DNA from: Neotamlana nanhaiensis
GTDB lineage: Bacteria; Bacteroidota; Bacteroidia; Flavobacteriales; Flavobacteriaceae
Direction of reading: 5' to 3'
Length of the DNA stretch: 64,000 bases
Assembly (NCBI RefSeq): GCF_000943555.1
Contig: NZ_JTDV01000002.1
Location: forward strand, 232,831 to 296,830
Positions within the stretch are counted from its first letter, which is position 1; the number at the start of each line of letters is the position of its first letter. A model generated the notes under the pieces. It worked only from the letters and a program-made list of their open reading frames with translations, was not told the DNA's origin and searched no databases. Of the stretch, positions 33,303-43,359 are shown in pieces. Position numbers and translations under genes: made by a program.

Positions 33303-35201
33303 ATGAGTGATTTTTTAAAACACGAATGTGGTATAGCCATGATTAGGCTATTAAAACCTTTAGAGTATTATAAAGAAAAATACGGAAGTGCATTTTACGG
33401 TGTAAATAAAATGTACCTCATGATGGAAAAACAACACAATCGCGGGCAAGATGGCGCTGGTTTTGCTAGCATTAAACTAGACACCCAACCTGGGCAACGC
33501 TACATTAGCAGAGTACGCTCTATAGCCCAACAACCTATTCAAGATATTTTTGGGCAAATAAACGATCGCATAAACAACGAATTTAAATTACACCCAGAAT
33601 ATTTAGATGATGTTGCCGCTCAAAAAAAACACATTCCATATATAGGCGAAGTACTTTTAGGACACGTACGTTACGGCACCTTTGGAAAAAACAGCGTAGA
33701 AAGTGTACACCCATTTTTACGTCAAAACAACTGGATGCACAGAAACCTAATAATGGCCGGAAACTTTAATATGACCAATGTTAAAGAACTTTTCGACAAT
33801 TTAATTCAATTAGGACAGCACCCAAAAGATTATACCGACACCATTACTATAATGGAAAAAATTGGGCATTTTTTAGATGATGCTGTTAGCAAAATTTACA
33901 AAGACTTAAAAAAAGAAGGCTACAATAAACAAGAAGCCTCGCCATTAATTGCTGAGCGTTTAAAAGTGGCTAAAATTTTAAAACGTGCTGCAAAAAACTG
34001 GGATGGTGGCTATGCTATGGCTGGTTTAATAGGACACGGAGATGCTTTTGTTTTGCGCGATCCAGCAGGAATTCGTCCGGCATATTATTATAAAGACGAC
34101 GAAGTTGTGGTAATCGCTTCAGAGCGTCCTGTAATACAAACCGTTTTTAATGTAAAATTTGAAGACGTAAAAGAATTACAACCAGGGCAAGCCATTATTA
34201 CCAAAAAATCGGGAGAAATGAGACTAAAACAAATTTTAGAACCTCTTGAGAAAAAATCCTGTTCGTTTGAGCGTATTTATTTTTCACGTGGAAGTGATGC
34301 CGAAATTTATCAGGAGCGTAAAACACTTGGTAAATTAGTGATGCCAAAGGTTTTAGAAGCTATAAATAACGACACCAAAAACACGGTGTTTTCATATATA
34401 CCTAATACCGCCGAAACGTCTTTTTACGGTATGGTACAAATGGCTGAAAAGTTTATCAATCAAAAGAAAACAGAAGCTATTTTAAACGGACAACGATCTA
34501 TATCGGCCGAGGAAGTAACCGAAATTTTATCGGAACGTGCCCGTGTTGAAAAAATAGCCATAAAAGATGTAAAACTACGCACCTTTATTACCGAAGATAG
34601 TAGTAGAGACGACCTTGTTGCACACGTTTACGATATTACGTATGGCGTTGTAAAACCTAACGACAATTTGGTAATTATAGACGATAGTATTGTTCGTGGA
34701 ACCACCTTAAAAAAGAGTATTTTAAAAATGCTCGATAGGCTAAATCCTAAAAAAATAATTGTTGTATCATCGGCACCACAAATTCGATATCCAGATTGTT
34801 ATGGTATAGATATGGCCAATTTAGAAGGCTTAATTGCATTTCAAGCGGCCTTAGAACTTTTAAAAGATAATAACCAATACAGTATTGTAGACGAAGTTTA
34901 CAAAAAGTGTTTAGACCAAACCGATTTAGCCGACAAAGAAGTGATAAACTTTGTAAAAGAAATTTACGAGCCTTTTACAGATGAGCAAATTTCAGATAAA
35001 ATTTCAGAATTATTAAGTGACGACACCATAAATGCCGAAGTAAAAATTATTTTCCAATCGGTTGAAAACCTTCACAAAGCTTGTCCAGAACATTTAGGAG
35101 ACTGGTATTTTACTGGCAATTACCCAACCGTAGGAGGTAATCGCGTAGTAAACAGAGCATTCATTAATTTTTATGAAGGTAACAAAGAACGCGCATATTA
35201 A
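33303..35201 (+). CDS. purF: Amidophosphoribosyltransferase
   Basis: First committed enzyme of purine synthesis, 632 residues, longer than the E. coli form, as usual in Bacteroidota. Glutaminase part: nucleophile Cys in LKHECGIAMIRL, HNRGQDGAGF, GHVRYGTFG. Phosphoribosyl part: PRPP loop NLVIIDDSIVRGTTLKKSI. The nucleophile Cys is near residue 9 rather than 2, implying no standard propeptide processing. The C-terminal extension (VVNRAFINFYEGNKERAY) is Bacteroidota-like. Confidence 0.95.
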   Translation: MSDFLKHECGIAMIRLLKPLEYYKEKYGSAFYGVNKMYLMMEKQHNRGQDGAGFASIKLDTQPGQRYISRVRSIAQQPIQDIFGQINDRINNEFKLHPEYLDDVAAQKKHIPYIGEVLLGHVRYGTFGKNSVESVHPFLRQNNWMHRNLIMAGNFNMTNVKELFDNLIQLGQHPKDYTDTITIMEKIGHFLDDAVSKIYKDLKKEGYNKQEASPLIAERLKVAKILKRAAKNWDGGYAMAGLIGHGDAFVLRDPAGIRPAYYYKDDEVVVIASERPVIQTVFNVKFEDVKELQPGQAIITKKSGEMRLKQILEPLEKKSCSFERIYFSRGSDAEIYQERKTLGKLVMPKVLEAINNDTKNTVFSYIPNTAETSFYGMVQMAEKFINQKKTEAILNGQRSISAEEVTEILSERARVEKIAIKDVKLRTFITEDSSRDDLVAHVYDITYGVVKPNDNLVIIDDSIVRGTTLKKSILKMLDRLNPKKIIVVSSAPQIRYPDCYGIDMANLEGLIAFQAALELLKDNNQYSIVDEVYKKCLDQTDLADKEVINFVKEIYEPFTDEQISDKISELLSDDTINAEVKIIFQSVENLHKACPEHLGDWYFTGNYPTVGGNRVVNRAFINFYEGNKERAY

Positions 35202-35222
35202 CTCGTTAATCCATAACAACCT

Positions 35223-35250
35223 ACACTTAATCGGATAAGTGTGCGTTTTA
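35223..35250 (+). terminator. Terminator after purF
   Basis: ACACTTA (35223-35229) / TAAGTGT (35236-35242) with a 6-base loop, followed by GCGTTTTA. Confidence 0.55.
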
Positions 35251-35283
35251 TCTAAAAATAACTGAAATATCTAAAATTAAGAA

Positions 35284-35368
35284 TATTTTAGTGACACCAT
35301 AACATAAGTAGGTTAAGTTCATGGTAGATTTGGGGCAAAAAAAGGTGAACTTCCGTTCGCCTTTTTTT
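35284..35368 (+). ncRNA. Candidate small RNA, tandem copy 1
   Basis: -7 box TATTTTAG (35284-35291) followed after 3 bases by CACCATAACATAAGTAGG. A 5' hairpin ACCAT / ATGGT, then a single-stranded AGATTTGGGGC, then a terminator GGTGAAC / GTTCGCC with a T-run. About 74 nt. The same body is repeated 206 bases downstream. Confidence 0.6.
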
Positions 35369-35489
35369 ATGCAATTTTCTTACTTTTTTTCGGCCTTTTG
35401 CTTTTCAACTTGTATTTTACTCGACACTTCGTTTAAGCTAATTTATGTGCGGTTTAACTAATATATTTTACTAGAAGACTTTACAATTA

Positions 35490-35575
35490 TATTTTTGAAT
35501 CACCATAACATAAGTAGGTTAAGTTTATGGTAGATTTGGGGCAAAAAGGTGAACATTCTCGTTCACCTTTTTCAT
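35490..35575 (+). ncRNA. Candidate small RNA, tandem copy 2
   Basis: -7 box TATTTTTG (35490-35497, exact consensus; TTTA 19 bases upstream) with the same 3-base gap to CACCATAACATAAGTAGG. The first 47 bases match copy 1 except one position, where C becomes T and strengthens the 5' hairpin to ACCATAA / TTATGGT. Terminator GGTGAAC / GTTCACC with T-run. Confidence 0.65.
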
Positions 35576-35605
35576 TTTAACCATACTCATAAATCTAAAA
35601 AACCA

Positions 35606-36427
35606 CTATTTTTTTATTATTTGCGATTTATCACTTAACCCTTCAATATTAATTTTCGGGTTCCCGTAAACGTAAACATTACTCTTTCCTTTAGCATATA
35701 AGCTCAAATCTTTATTAGAATACACATAAATATCAGAATTATTAGAGCCATTTATTTTAGCGTGCGTTACATTTAAGTCTTTCGCTTTAATATCGGTGGA
35801 TCCAGTAGCAATTAAATTTAAATTTTCGCAATTCCCTTCTATATTCATATCGGCACGATCGTTTATAACTAAATCGAAATTAGTAGCAGATACATTTCCC
35901 TTTACCAAAGCACCATCATTTAAACCCATAGTAAGATTATCGCCTCTATAAATTAATTTTCCATTAGAGTTGCCTCGCATATTAATTGCTAAATTCGCCG
36001 AAGCCACATCTAAATTATACTTAGAATTGTTCAAAGTGGCTATGCCAAGCGAATCGGACTGAATTAAATTTTGTCCTTCTAATTTGGCACCTTGCGACAA
36101 GTTAATTTGGTTTATTTGCGCCGATGTTAAATGAATTTCTAACTTTTTTGAAGATGAAATATGTAAGGTTGTATAGACTTTTAAAACACTATCAACCACC
36201 TCAATTTTTATAACATCAACTAAATTAGAATCGGTTTTTAATCGATATCCTGCTGCTCCAGTTTGCATAAGCGATACCTCTAAGCCATCGGCAATATCTA
36301 GTTGTGAATAGGCTGGTAAGTTTTTATAAACCTCTATAACCTCTTTATTTCCTTTAATCTTTTCTTTTTTTTGAGCAAATGCGAAACCTACCACAAACAT
36401 GGCTACAATAAGTAATACTCTTTTCAT
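35606..36427 (-). CDS. DUF2807 (GIN domain) exported protein
   Basis: 273-residue secreted protein with signal peptide MKRVLLIVAMFVVGFAFAQ and a DUF2807 putative auto-transporter adhesin head domain: a repetitive beta-helix of short strands (LEIHLTSAQINQINLSQGAK, NFDLVINDRADMNIEGNCE, HAKINGSNNSDIYVYSNKDL). Unknown role, possibly periplasmic or surface-exposed. Its leader has an unusual upstream hairpin and a tiny reading frame. Confidence 0.85.
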   Translation of the reverse strand: MKRVLLIVAMFVVGFAFAQKKEKIKGNKEVIEVYKNLPAYSQLDIADGLEVSLMQTGAAGYRLKTDSNLVDVIKIEVVDSVLKVYTTLHISSSKKLEIHLTSAQINQINLSQGAKLEGQNLIQSDSLGIATLNNSKYNLDVASANLAINMRGNSNGKLIYRGDNLTMGLNDGALVKGNVSATNFDLVINDRADMNIEGNCENLNLIATGSTDIKAKDLNVTHAKINGSNNSDIYVYSNKDLSLYAKGKSNVYVYGNPKINIEGLSDKSQIIKK

Positions 36428-36448
36428 TGTTGTAATTTTAATTGGTTT

Positions 36449-36488
36449 TTAAAAAGGGCGGCTATGTTTAAAGAAGGAATAACCGCCC
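36449..36488 (-). terminator. Terminator-like hairpin in the DUF2807 leader
   Basis: On the minus strand a 10-pair stem GGGCGGTTAT / ATAGCCGCCC (36479-36488 with 36456-36465) followed by TTTTT, 22 bases before the DUF2807 ATG. It would end transcription coming from upstream, i.e. an attenuator or the end of a small transcript. Confidence 0.6.
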
Positions 36489-36510
36489 AAATTACTAAGT
36501 AATCTTGCTA

Positions 36511-36552
36511 TTAACAGTCATACTTCTTATTTGAGTGTTTGTATGTTTTCAT
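36511..36552 (-). CDS. Possible 13-residue leader peptide
   Basis: Minus-strand ATG to TAA encoding MKTYKHSNKKYDC, directly upstream of the leader hairpin of the DUF2807 gene. Short frames occur by chance; the position before a terminator is the only support. Confidence 0.2.
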   Translation of the reverse strand: MKTYKHSNKKYDC

Positions 36553-36630
36553 CGTCATAAATTATTTATCATGCTACCTACATCCTTTTAGACACACGAC
36601 AAACTAAAAGTCACATTTGGAAATAAAAAA

Positions 36631-36660
36631 AACGTCTAAAATTTAAATTTTAGACGTTTT
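36631..36660. terminator. Terminator of the superoxide dismutase gene (palindromic)
   Basis: A 30-base perfect palindrome from 36631 to 36660, arms AACGTCTAAAATT / AATTTTAGACGTT, flanked by A-runs and T-runs, so active on either strand; lies 26 bases after the SOD stop. Confidence 0.85.
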
Positions 36661-36685
36661 TTTTTAAAATGTTATGCTGTTTCGC

Positions 36686-37294
36686 TTATTTCGCTGCTGC
36701 ATATTTTTTCTCAACTTCGTTCCAGTTAACTACTTTAAAGAAAGCATCGATATAATCTGGACGACGGTTTTGGTAGTTTAAGTAATAAGCATGTTCCCAA
36801 ACATCTAAACCTAAAATTGGTGTACCACCACAACCAACTCCTGGCATTAATGGGTTATCTTGGTTTGGTGTAGAGCAAACTTCTACTTTACCACCTTCGT
36901 GCACACATAACCAAGCCCAACCAGAACCAAATTGTGTTGCTGCTGCCTTACTAAAAGCTTCAACAAAAGCTTCTTTTGAACCAAATGCTGCTTCAATAGC
37001 ATCTTTTAATTCTCCAGAAAGGTATCCTTTATCTTCAGGATTCATTACTTCCCAGAATAAACAGTGATTGTAGTAACCTCCTCCGTTATTTCTAACAGCA
37101 CCGTTGCTTAAATCTAAACCTGTTAAAATAGCTTCAATAGATTTTCCTTCTAAATCCGTACCTTCAATAGCAGCGTTTAATTTAGTAGTATAACCATTGT
37201 GGTGTTTTGTATGATGTATTTCCATAGTACGCGCATCGATGTGTGGTTCTAAAGCATCGTACGCATATCCTAATTTCGGTAATTCGAAAGCCAT
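36686..37294 (-). CDS. Superoxide dismutase (Fe/Mn type)
   Basis: 202-residue Fe/Mn superoxide dismutase converting superoxide to oxygen and peroxide. Metal ligands are His in [12 protein letters not shown] (residues about 27-35), His in NHCLFWEVM, and the Asp/His of [27 protein letters not shown] is the second signature. Metal preference is not decidable by eye. Single gene with its own terminator. Confidence 0.96.
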   Translation of the reverse strand: MAFELPKLGYAYDALEPHIDARTMEIHHTKHHNGYTTKLNAAIEGTDLEGKSIEAILTGLDLSNGAVRNNGGGYYNHCLFWEVMNPEDKGYLSGELKDAIEAAFGSKEAFVEAFSKAAATQFGSGWAWLCVHEGGKVEVCSTPNQDNPLMPGVGCGGTPILGLDVWEHAYYLNYQNRRPDYIDAFFKVVNWNEVEKKYAAAK

Positions 37295-37413
37295 AATTTT
37301 TAGTTTTATATAATTAATATTTAATTTCTTTCAAATTTAAACATTTTAACTCTAAAAAGAGATTAATTAAAAATAATATATTGTTATGAAATGATTGATA
37401 GTTTTTATCTTGT

Positions 37414-40400
37414 ATGCAAATTAGCATGATGCAAAACAAACCCTCTTTTACCATTTATAATGCCTCGGCTGGAAGCGGCAAAACCTTTACGCTAGTTAAA
37501 GCGTATTTAAAAATTCTATTGGCATCAAACAACCTGTTTTTATTTAAAAATATTCTAGCCATAACCTTTACTAATAAGGCTGTAGCCGAAATGAAAGAGC
37601 GTATTGTAAAGACACTAAAAGAATTTGCAGACGACAAGATTTTAACCCAACCAAACGACATGTTTTTGGCTATTGAAAACGAATTAAGCATAGACCAAAA
37701 CACACTACACGACAAGGCTAAAAAAATATTAAACCATATTATGTACAACTATGCGGCTTTCGATATTTTGACTATCGATGGATTTACACACCGCATCATT
37801 CGAACCTTTGCCTACGATTTAAAACTTCCCTTAAATTTTGAAGTTGAACTAGACCAAGACAACTTACTTAGCGAAGCCGTAGATAACCTAATTGCCAAAG
37901 CGGGGACCGATAAAGCACTTACGCAAATTCTAGTGGATTTTGCTATTGAAAAAGCCGATGACGATAAAAGTTGGGACGTAACTTTCGATTTTAATAAAAT
38001 AGCGAAACGCCTTGTTTTTGAAAGCGACGCCACTTTTATTAACAAATTAAAAGACAAAACTTTCGAAGACTTTAAAACCTTAAAAAGTCAGTTGAAAAAA
38101 GACATAAAAACAACCGAAGATTTAATTGTTGAAAGCGCAAAAAAACTCCTGCTGGTTTTTGAAGAAATGGGCTTGGAATTTAGCGATTTTAATGGCAAAT
38201 ATTTACCAAATCATTTCGATAAACTGGCTCATGCAAACTTTAGCGTTGGTTTTGAAGCCAAATGGCAGCAAGACATTGAAAATGCAACACTTTACCCCAA
38301 ACGCGTTAGTGATGAAACCGCCGCTACAATTGATAATTTACAACCCGAAATAACATCGGTTTTTAATAAAACGAAACAAGCTGTTTATCATATAAAATTC
38401 TTAAAAAATGTTTATAAAAACAGTACGCCATTATCGGTTTTAAATGCCATAAATAAAACATTAACCGAGTTAAAAGAAGAACAAAACAAAATGCTAATCT
38501 CGGAGTTTAACACCATTATTAGCAAAGAAATTAAAAAGCAACCAACTCCGTTTATTTACGAGCGTTTAGGTGATAAATTCAATCATTTTTTTATTGATGA
38601 GTTTCAAGACACTTCTACCATGCAATGGGAAAACTTATTGCCTTTAATTGGCAACTCCTTAGCTACTCAAACGGGTAGCAGCATGCTAGTTGGCGATGCT
38701 AAACAAGCTATTTACCGATGGCGCGGTGGTAAAGCCGAACAATTTATTGGATTATTTAACGAAACCGATAAACCATTTCCGTTTATAAATCAAAACGTTG
38801 AAATTTTACCTGACAATTACAGAAGCTACAAAGAAATTGTAACTTTTAATAATGGCTTTTTTCAATTTTTGGCCTCCAACACCTTTAGCAATCCTGTTTA
38901 CAGCAAACTTTTTGACAATGCCCATCAGCACATAAAAAAAGACGAAAATGGTTATGTTGAACTTAATTTTTTAGATTTAGATAAAGATGATGACAGAGAC
39001 GATCTTTTCACTAACGAAGTTTTAAACACCATTAATTCTTGCTTAAAAAACGGTTATAACCAAAGCGATATTTGCATTTTAGTTCGTAAAAAAAAGGAAG
39101 AAAAAGCACTAGCTAAATTTTTAGCAACGCAAGAAAACCTTAAAATTATTTCGGCCGACGGTTTACTTATTAATAACGCTCCAGAAGTTGGTTTTGTAAA
39201 TAATGTGCTTTCGCTTTTAATTCAGCCTAAAAACAAAGAAATTAAAATTGCGATTTTAAACTTTTTAAGCGATCATTTTAATATTGAAAATAAGCATGAT
39301 TTTTTCTCAAATCATATTAATCTCGAGCTTTCGGAGTTATTTTTAAGTTTAGAAAATTTTGGCGTTTATATTAACAGCAAACAACTTATTGAATTGCCAC
39401 TTTACGATTTAGCTGAAACCATTGTAAGAAGCTTCAGTTTAGTTGAAACATCGAATGCTTACATTCAGTTTTATCTCGATGTGGTTTTAGACTTTTCTCA
39501 GAAAAAAGGCTCGGATATTTCAGCATTTTTAGAGTATTTCGACAAGAAAAAAGATAGTTTAAGTGTGGTATCGCCCAAAGGACAAAATGCCATTCAAATT
39601 ATGACCATTCACAAATCGAAAGGTTTAGAATTTCCAGTGGTCATTTTTCCATATGCCGATTTAAATATTTATGAAGATATCGAACCTAAAGAATGGTTTA
39701 AACTCGATGCTAAAAAATACAGCGGTTTTACACACACTTTGCTAAATTACAATAAAGATTTTGAGTATTTTGGCGATGAAGGTCAAGACATATACCAACA
39801 ACATCAAGCCGAATTAGAACTCGACAGCATCAATTTATTGTATGTAACCCTAACAAGACCCGTTGAGCAGCTTTACATTATTTCAAAAAAAGATTTCAAC
39901 TCAAAAGGCGAAGTAAATATCAAAAATCATTCTGGATTATTTATTAGCTATTTACAGCATTTAGGCCAGTGGAACGATTCGCAATTACTTTATAGTTTTG
40001 GCGAAAAAACCAAAGCTAAAAAAGCCAAAACCGAAACAGAAACAACTATTGAACAACGCTTTATTTCAACAGCAAAAGAAGACCATAACATAAAAGTAGT
40101 TACCAAATCAGGCTTACTCTGGGACACCAATCAACAAGAAGCTATAGAAAAGGGTAATTTAGTTCACGATATTATGGCTAAAATTGAAACAGTAGATGAT
40201 GTTGATACCGTATTAAACGAGTTCATAAAAGCTTCAACCATCACCGAAAACCAAGCTAAACTGTTAAAAACCGATGTTTTAAACATTGTCAATCATCCAC
40301 AATTATCATCATATTTCACCTCAAATGCAACCGTATATAACGAACGTGATATTATAAATAAAAAAGGAAGCATTTTAAGACCCGATAGAATAATTATAAA

Positions 40401-40566
40401 TTCGCAAAATGAAGCAACCATAATCGACTATAAAACGGGAGCTGAAAACAAAAAACATCAACAACAATTACAATTATATCAAGATGTTTTGGAAGACATG
40501 AATTTTACGGTTAAACAAAAAATTCTGGTCTATATAAACACAGATATAAGCGTAACCGTTATTTAA
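37414..40566 (+). CDS. AddA/RecB-like UvrD helicase-nuclease
   Basis: Superfamily 1 helicase with C-terminal nuclease, 1050 residues, equivalent to AddA/RecB in double-strand-break processing. Walker [12 protein letters not shown], motif [27 protein letters not shown] (motif III), [17 protein letters not shown] (motif V), [15 protein letters not shown] (motif VI), and nuclease motif RPDRI...IIDYKTG near the end. ATG codons at 37414, 37426 and 37429 are all possible; the last gives [15 protein letters not shown]. Its AddB-like partner is 2.8 kb downstream, behind kbl and ompA. Confidence 0.9.
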   Translation: MQISMMQNKPSFTIYNASAGSGKTFTLVKAYLKILLASNNLFLFKNILAITFTNKAVAEMKERIVKTLKEFADDKILTQPNDMFLAIENELSIDQNTLHDKAKKILNHIMYNYAAFDILTIDGFTHRIIRTFAYDLKLPLNFEVELDQDNLLSEAVDNLIAKAGTDKALTQILVDFAIEKADDDKSWDVTFDFNKIAKRLVFESDATFINKLKDKTFEDFKTLKSQLKKDIKTTEDLIVESAKKLLLVFEEMGLEFSDFNGKYLPNHFDKLAHANFSVGFEAKWQQDIENATLYPKRVSDETAATIDNLQPEITSVFNKTKQAVYHIKFLKNVYKNSTPLSVLNAINKTLTELKEEQNKMLISEFNTIISKEIKKQPTPFIYERLGDKFNHFFIDEFQDTSTMQWENLLPLIGNSLATQTGSSMLVGDAKQAIYRWRGGKAEQFIGLFNETDKPFPFINQNVEILPDNYRSYKEIVTFNNGFFQFLASNTFSNPVYSKLFDNAHQHIKKDENGYVELNFLDLDKDDDRDDLFTNEVLNTINSCLKNGYNQSDICILVRKKKEEKALAKFLATQENLKIISADGLLINNAPEVGFVNNVLSLLIQPKNKEIKIAILNFLSDHFNIENKHDFFSNHINLELSELFLSLENFGVYINSKQLIELPLYDLAETIVRSFSLVETSNAYIQFYLDVVLDFSQKKGSDISAFLEYFDKKKDSLSVVSPKGQNAIQIMTIHKSKGLEFPVVIFPYADLNIYEDIEPKEWFKLDAKKYSGFTHTLLNYNKDFEYFGDEGQDIYQQHQAELELDSINLLYVTLTRPVEQLYIISKKDFNSKGEVNIKNHSGLFISYLQHLGQWNDSQLLYSFGEKTKAKKAKTETETTIEQRFISTAKEDHNIKVVTKSGLLWDTNQQEAIEKGNLVHDIMAKIETVDDVDTVLNEFIKASTITENQAKLLKTDVLNIVNHPQLSSYFTSNATVYNERDIINKKGSILRPDRIIINSQNEATIIDYKTGAENKKHQQQLQLYQDVLEDMNFTVKQKILVYINTDISVTVI

Positions 40567-40576
40567 AAGAAAAACC

Positions 40577-41770
40577 ATGTACGGAAAAATTAAAGAGTAT
40601 TTACAAGAAGAATTAAAAGACATAAAAAACAGCGGTCTTTTTAAAGAAGAACGCATTATTACATCGGCTCAAGGAGCCGAAATTACCTTAAACACTGGCG
40701 AAACTGTGTTAAACTTTTGTGCCAACAATTATTTAGGTTTATCGTCGCACCCCGAAGTAATTCAAGCAGCAAAAGATGCTATGGACACTCATGGTTTTGG
40801 TATGAGTTCGGTAAGATTTATTTGTGGAACACAAAATATTCACAAGGAATTAGAACAAAAAATAGCCAATTTCTACCAAACCGAAGACACCATTTTATAC
40901 GCTGCTGCTTTTGATGCTAACGGTGGTGTTTTCGAACCTCTATTAACAAAAGACGATGCTATTATTTCCGATTCGTTAAACCATGCCTCAATTATTGATG
41001 GTGTGCGTTTATGTAAAGCAGCCCGTTACCGCTACAAAAACAACGATATGGCCGATTTAGAAAACCAACTTATTGAAGCCAATAAAAACGGAGCACGATT
41101 TAAAATAATTGTTACCGATGGTGTTTTTTCTATGGATGGCTTGGTTGCTCCGCTTGATAAAATTTGCGATTTAGCCGATAAATACGATGCTTTAGTGATG
41201 ATAGACGAATGTCATGCCGCTGGATTTATAGGTAAAACAGGCCGTGGCACTTTAGAAGAAAAAAATGTGCTAAACCGTATCGATATCATAACTGGAACCT
41301 TAGGAAAGGCGCTTGGTGGAGCTATGGGCGGATACACAACAGGTAAAAAAGAAATTATTGAAATGCTTCGTCAACGTTCTAGACCATATTTATTTTCTAA
41401 CTCTTTAGCTCCAGCTATTGTAGGCGCATCTATAAAGGTTTTCGATATGTTGGAAAACAATACCGAACTTCGCGACACGCTCGAATGGAACACCAATTAC
41501 TTTAAAAAAGGAATGAAAGCCGCAGGTTTCGATATTATTGATGGTGATTCGGCCATTGTACCTGTGATGTTATACGATGCCAAATTATCGCAAACTATGG
41601 CAAACCTATTGTTAAAAGAAGGTATTTACGTAATTGGCTTCTTTTTCCCAGTTGTTCCTAAAGAAAAAGCACGAATTAGAGTACAATTATCGGCCGCACA
41701 TACAAAAATTCATCTCGATAAAGCCATAAAAGCCTTTACAAACGTGGGTAAAACACTAGAAATAATATAA
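40577..41770 (+). CDS. kbl: Glycine C-acetyltransferase (2-amino-3-ketobutyrate CoA ligase)
   Basis: PLP enzyme of 397 residues splitting 2-amino-3-ketobutyrate with CoA into glycine and acetyl-CoA in threonine breakdown. [40 protein letters not shown] and the PLP Lys in [17 protein letters not shown] are intact. Only 10 bases after the AddA-like gene. Related synthases (BioF) are possible, but the ALLFSN-like [11 protein letters not shown] and DGVFSMDG regions fit Kbl best. Confidence 0.93.
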   Translation: MYGKIKEYLQEELKDIKNSGLFKEERIITSAQGAEITLNTGETVLNFCANNYLGLSSHPEVIQAAKDAMDTHGFGMSSVRFICGTQNIHKELEQKIANFYQTEDTILYAAAFDANGGVFEPLLTKDDAIISDSLNHASIIDGVRLCKAARYRYKNNDMADLENQLIEANKNGARFKIIVTDGVFSMDGLVAPLDKICDLADKYDALVMIDECHAAGFIGKTGRGTLEEKNVLNRIDIITGTLGKALGGAMGGYTTGKKEIIEMLRQRSRPYLFSNSLAPAIVGASIKVFDMLENNTELRDTLEWNTNYFKKGMKAAGFDIIDGDSAIVPVMLYDAKLSQTMANLLLKEGIYVIGFFFPVVPKEKARIRVQLSAAHTKIHLDKAIKAFTNVGKTLEII

Positions 41771-41816
41771 AACATCCCTTAAACACACATAATTAAGTGT
41801 TTTGAACTATTTTTTT

Positions 41817-41824
41817 TATATTTG
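41817..41824 (+). promoter_or_regulatory. Promoter -7 box of the OmpA-family gene
   Basis: TATATTTG, exact TAnnTTTG match, about 68 bases upstream of the start; the -33 region is not clear. A long leader is implied. Confidence 0.45.
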
Positions 41825-41892
41825 TTTTGTTAATAACATTTAACAACTTACTTTTGTTCACAATTAACACTTAAAAATTAAACTTTTTGAAT

Positions 41893-43284
41893 ATGAAAAA
41901 TCTTAGCAGATTATTATTAGCTATGTTGCTAATTCTTGGTTATAGCAATGCTAATGCGCAAGACGAAAACAATCCTTGGCAAATTACTATTGGAGCTAAT
42001 GCAGTTGATGCCTATCCTTCTGGAGATGGTGTTGTAGGTAACGCTCAGTTCGGTGAAACTATTTTCGATGAGTACTTTAACGTAAGCGATCACTGGAACA
42101 TTTTACCATCTTTATCAACTATTTCGGTATCTAGATACATTAAAAACGGTTTCTCTTTAGGTGTTGCTGGTTCTTTAAACAAAATTGAAAACTGGGGTGA
42201 TGTTCCTGGTTCAGATCCTGAAGAAATTAACTCTGTTGACGATTTATCTTACTACGGTGTAGACGGTACAATTAAATATAACTTTTTAGAAGGAACTACT
42301 TTAGACCCATACATTGGTGTTGGTGGTGGTTACACTTGGATTGATGAAATTGGAGCAGGTACTGTTAACGGTACTGTTGGTTTAAACGTATGGTTCTCTG
42401 AGAACGTAGGTTTAACACTTCAATCTGCTTATAAGCACGCTTTCGAAGATTACTTACAAACACATTTCCAACATACTGCTGGTATCTCTATTAAATTTGG
42501 TGGTACTGATACTGATGGTGATGGTATTTACGACAAAGACGATGCTTGTCCAGAAGTTGCAGGTTTAGAAGCTTTCAACGGTTGTCCTGATACTGACGGT
42601 GATGGTATTGAAGATGCTAAAGACGATTGCCCTAACGAAGCTGGTTTAGCTGAGTTAAACGGTTGTCCTGATTCTGACGGTGATGGTATCGCTGACAAAG
42701 ATGATAACTGTCCTACTGTTGCTGGTTTAAAAGCTTTAGCTGGTTGTCCTGATGCTGACGGTGACGGTGTTACCGATGCTGACGATAAATGTCCAGAAGT
42801 TGCTGGTCCTGCTGCTAACAAAGGATGCCCATGGCCAGATACTGACGGTGACGGTGTATTAGACAAAGACGATAAGTGTCCAGACGTAAAAGGTACTGTT
42901 GCTAACGCTGGTTGTCCTGAAGTAACTGAAGAAGTTCAAAAAACTTTAAATGAGTACGCTAAAACTATCTTATTCGATACAGGTAAATCTTCTATCAAAG
43001 CTCAATCTGAAGCTGTATTAGGTGATATCATCGATATCTTAAAAGAATACCCAACTGCTAAATTTACAGTTGAAGGTCATACTGATAGTGTAGGTAGCGA
43101 AAAATTAAACCAAAGATTATCTGATTCTCGTGCTAACTCTGTAAAAGAATACTTAGTAAGCCATGGTATCGATGCGTTCAGATTATCGTCTCTTGGTTAC
43201 GGTGAGTCTAAACCAATCGACACTAACAAAACAAGAGCTGGTAGAGCAAACAACAGACGTGTAGAAATTAACTTAGTAAAATAA
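41893..43284 (+). CDS. OmpA family protein with thrombospondin type-3 repeats
   Basis: Major outer-membrane protein linking the membrane to peptidoglycan. From the ATG at 41893 (a TTG two codons upstream is less likely) it has 463 residues: signal peptide ending NANAQ, an eight-stranded barrel (about 25-200), five or six calcium-binding thrombospondin type-3 repeats ([15 protein letters not shown] type), and an OmpA/MotB domain with [19 protein letters not shown] and [10 protein letters not shown]. Codons are strongly optimised, as in highly expressed genes. Confidence 0.95.
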   Translation: MKNLSRLLLAMLLILGYSNANAQDENNPWQITIGANAVDAYPSGDGVVGNAQFGETIFDEYFNVSDHWNILPSLSTISVSRYIKNGFSLGVAGSLNKIENWGDVPGSDPEEINSVDDLSYYGVDGTIKYNFLEGTTLDPYIGVGGGYTWIDEIGAGTVNGTVGLNVWFSENVGLTLQSAYKHAFEDYLQTHFQHTAGISIKFGGTDTDGDGIYDKDDACPEVAGLEAFNGCPDTDGDGIEDAKDDCPNEAGLAELNGCPDSDGDGIADKDDNCPTVAGLKALAGCPDADGDGVTDADDKCPEVAGPAANKGCPWPDTDGDGVLDKDDKCPDVKGTVANAGCPEVTEEVQKTLNEYAKTILFDTGKSSIKAQSEAVLGDIIDILKEYPTAKFTVEGHTDSVGSEKLNQRLSDSRANSVKEYLVSHGIDAFRLSSLGYGESKPIDTNKTRAGRANNRRVEINLVK

Positions 43285-43317
43285 TTTTACTGAATTAATT
43301 CTTAAAATAAGTTTTAT

Positions 43318-43347
43318 AAAAACGCATCGGGTTTCCGATGCGTTTTT
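43318..43347 (+). terminator. Terminator after the OmpA-family gene
   Basis: AAACGCATCGG / CCGATGCGTTT stem with GTTT loop and T-run. Confidence 0.9.
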
Positions 43348-43359
43348 TATTTTTATGCT

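Larger units (their letters stand above)
35202..35605. other. 404-base spacer holding two tandem RNA-like units
   Basis: Between purF and the convergent DUF2807 gene. Contains a purF terminator (about 35223-35250) and two near-identical small transcription units; no protein gene seen. Confidence 0.6.

Noticed and set aside
34500..34900. purF length as a fusion protein
   Set aside because: Long purF is normal for Bacteroidota; no second domain signature.
42528..42866. 112-residue minus-strand frame with Ser/Pro repeats
   Set aside because: Antisense of the thrombospondin type-3 repeats of the OmpA protein; the repeats explain it.
42500..42920. Regularly spaced DNA repeat, considered as a CRISPR array
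   Set aside because: It is the coding sequence of protein repeats, in frame, without unique spacers.
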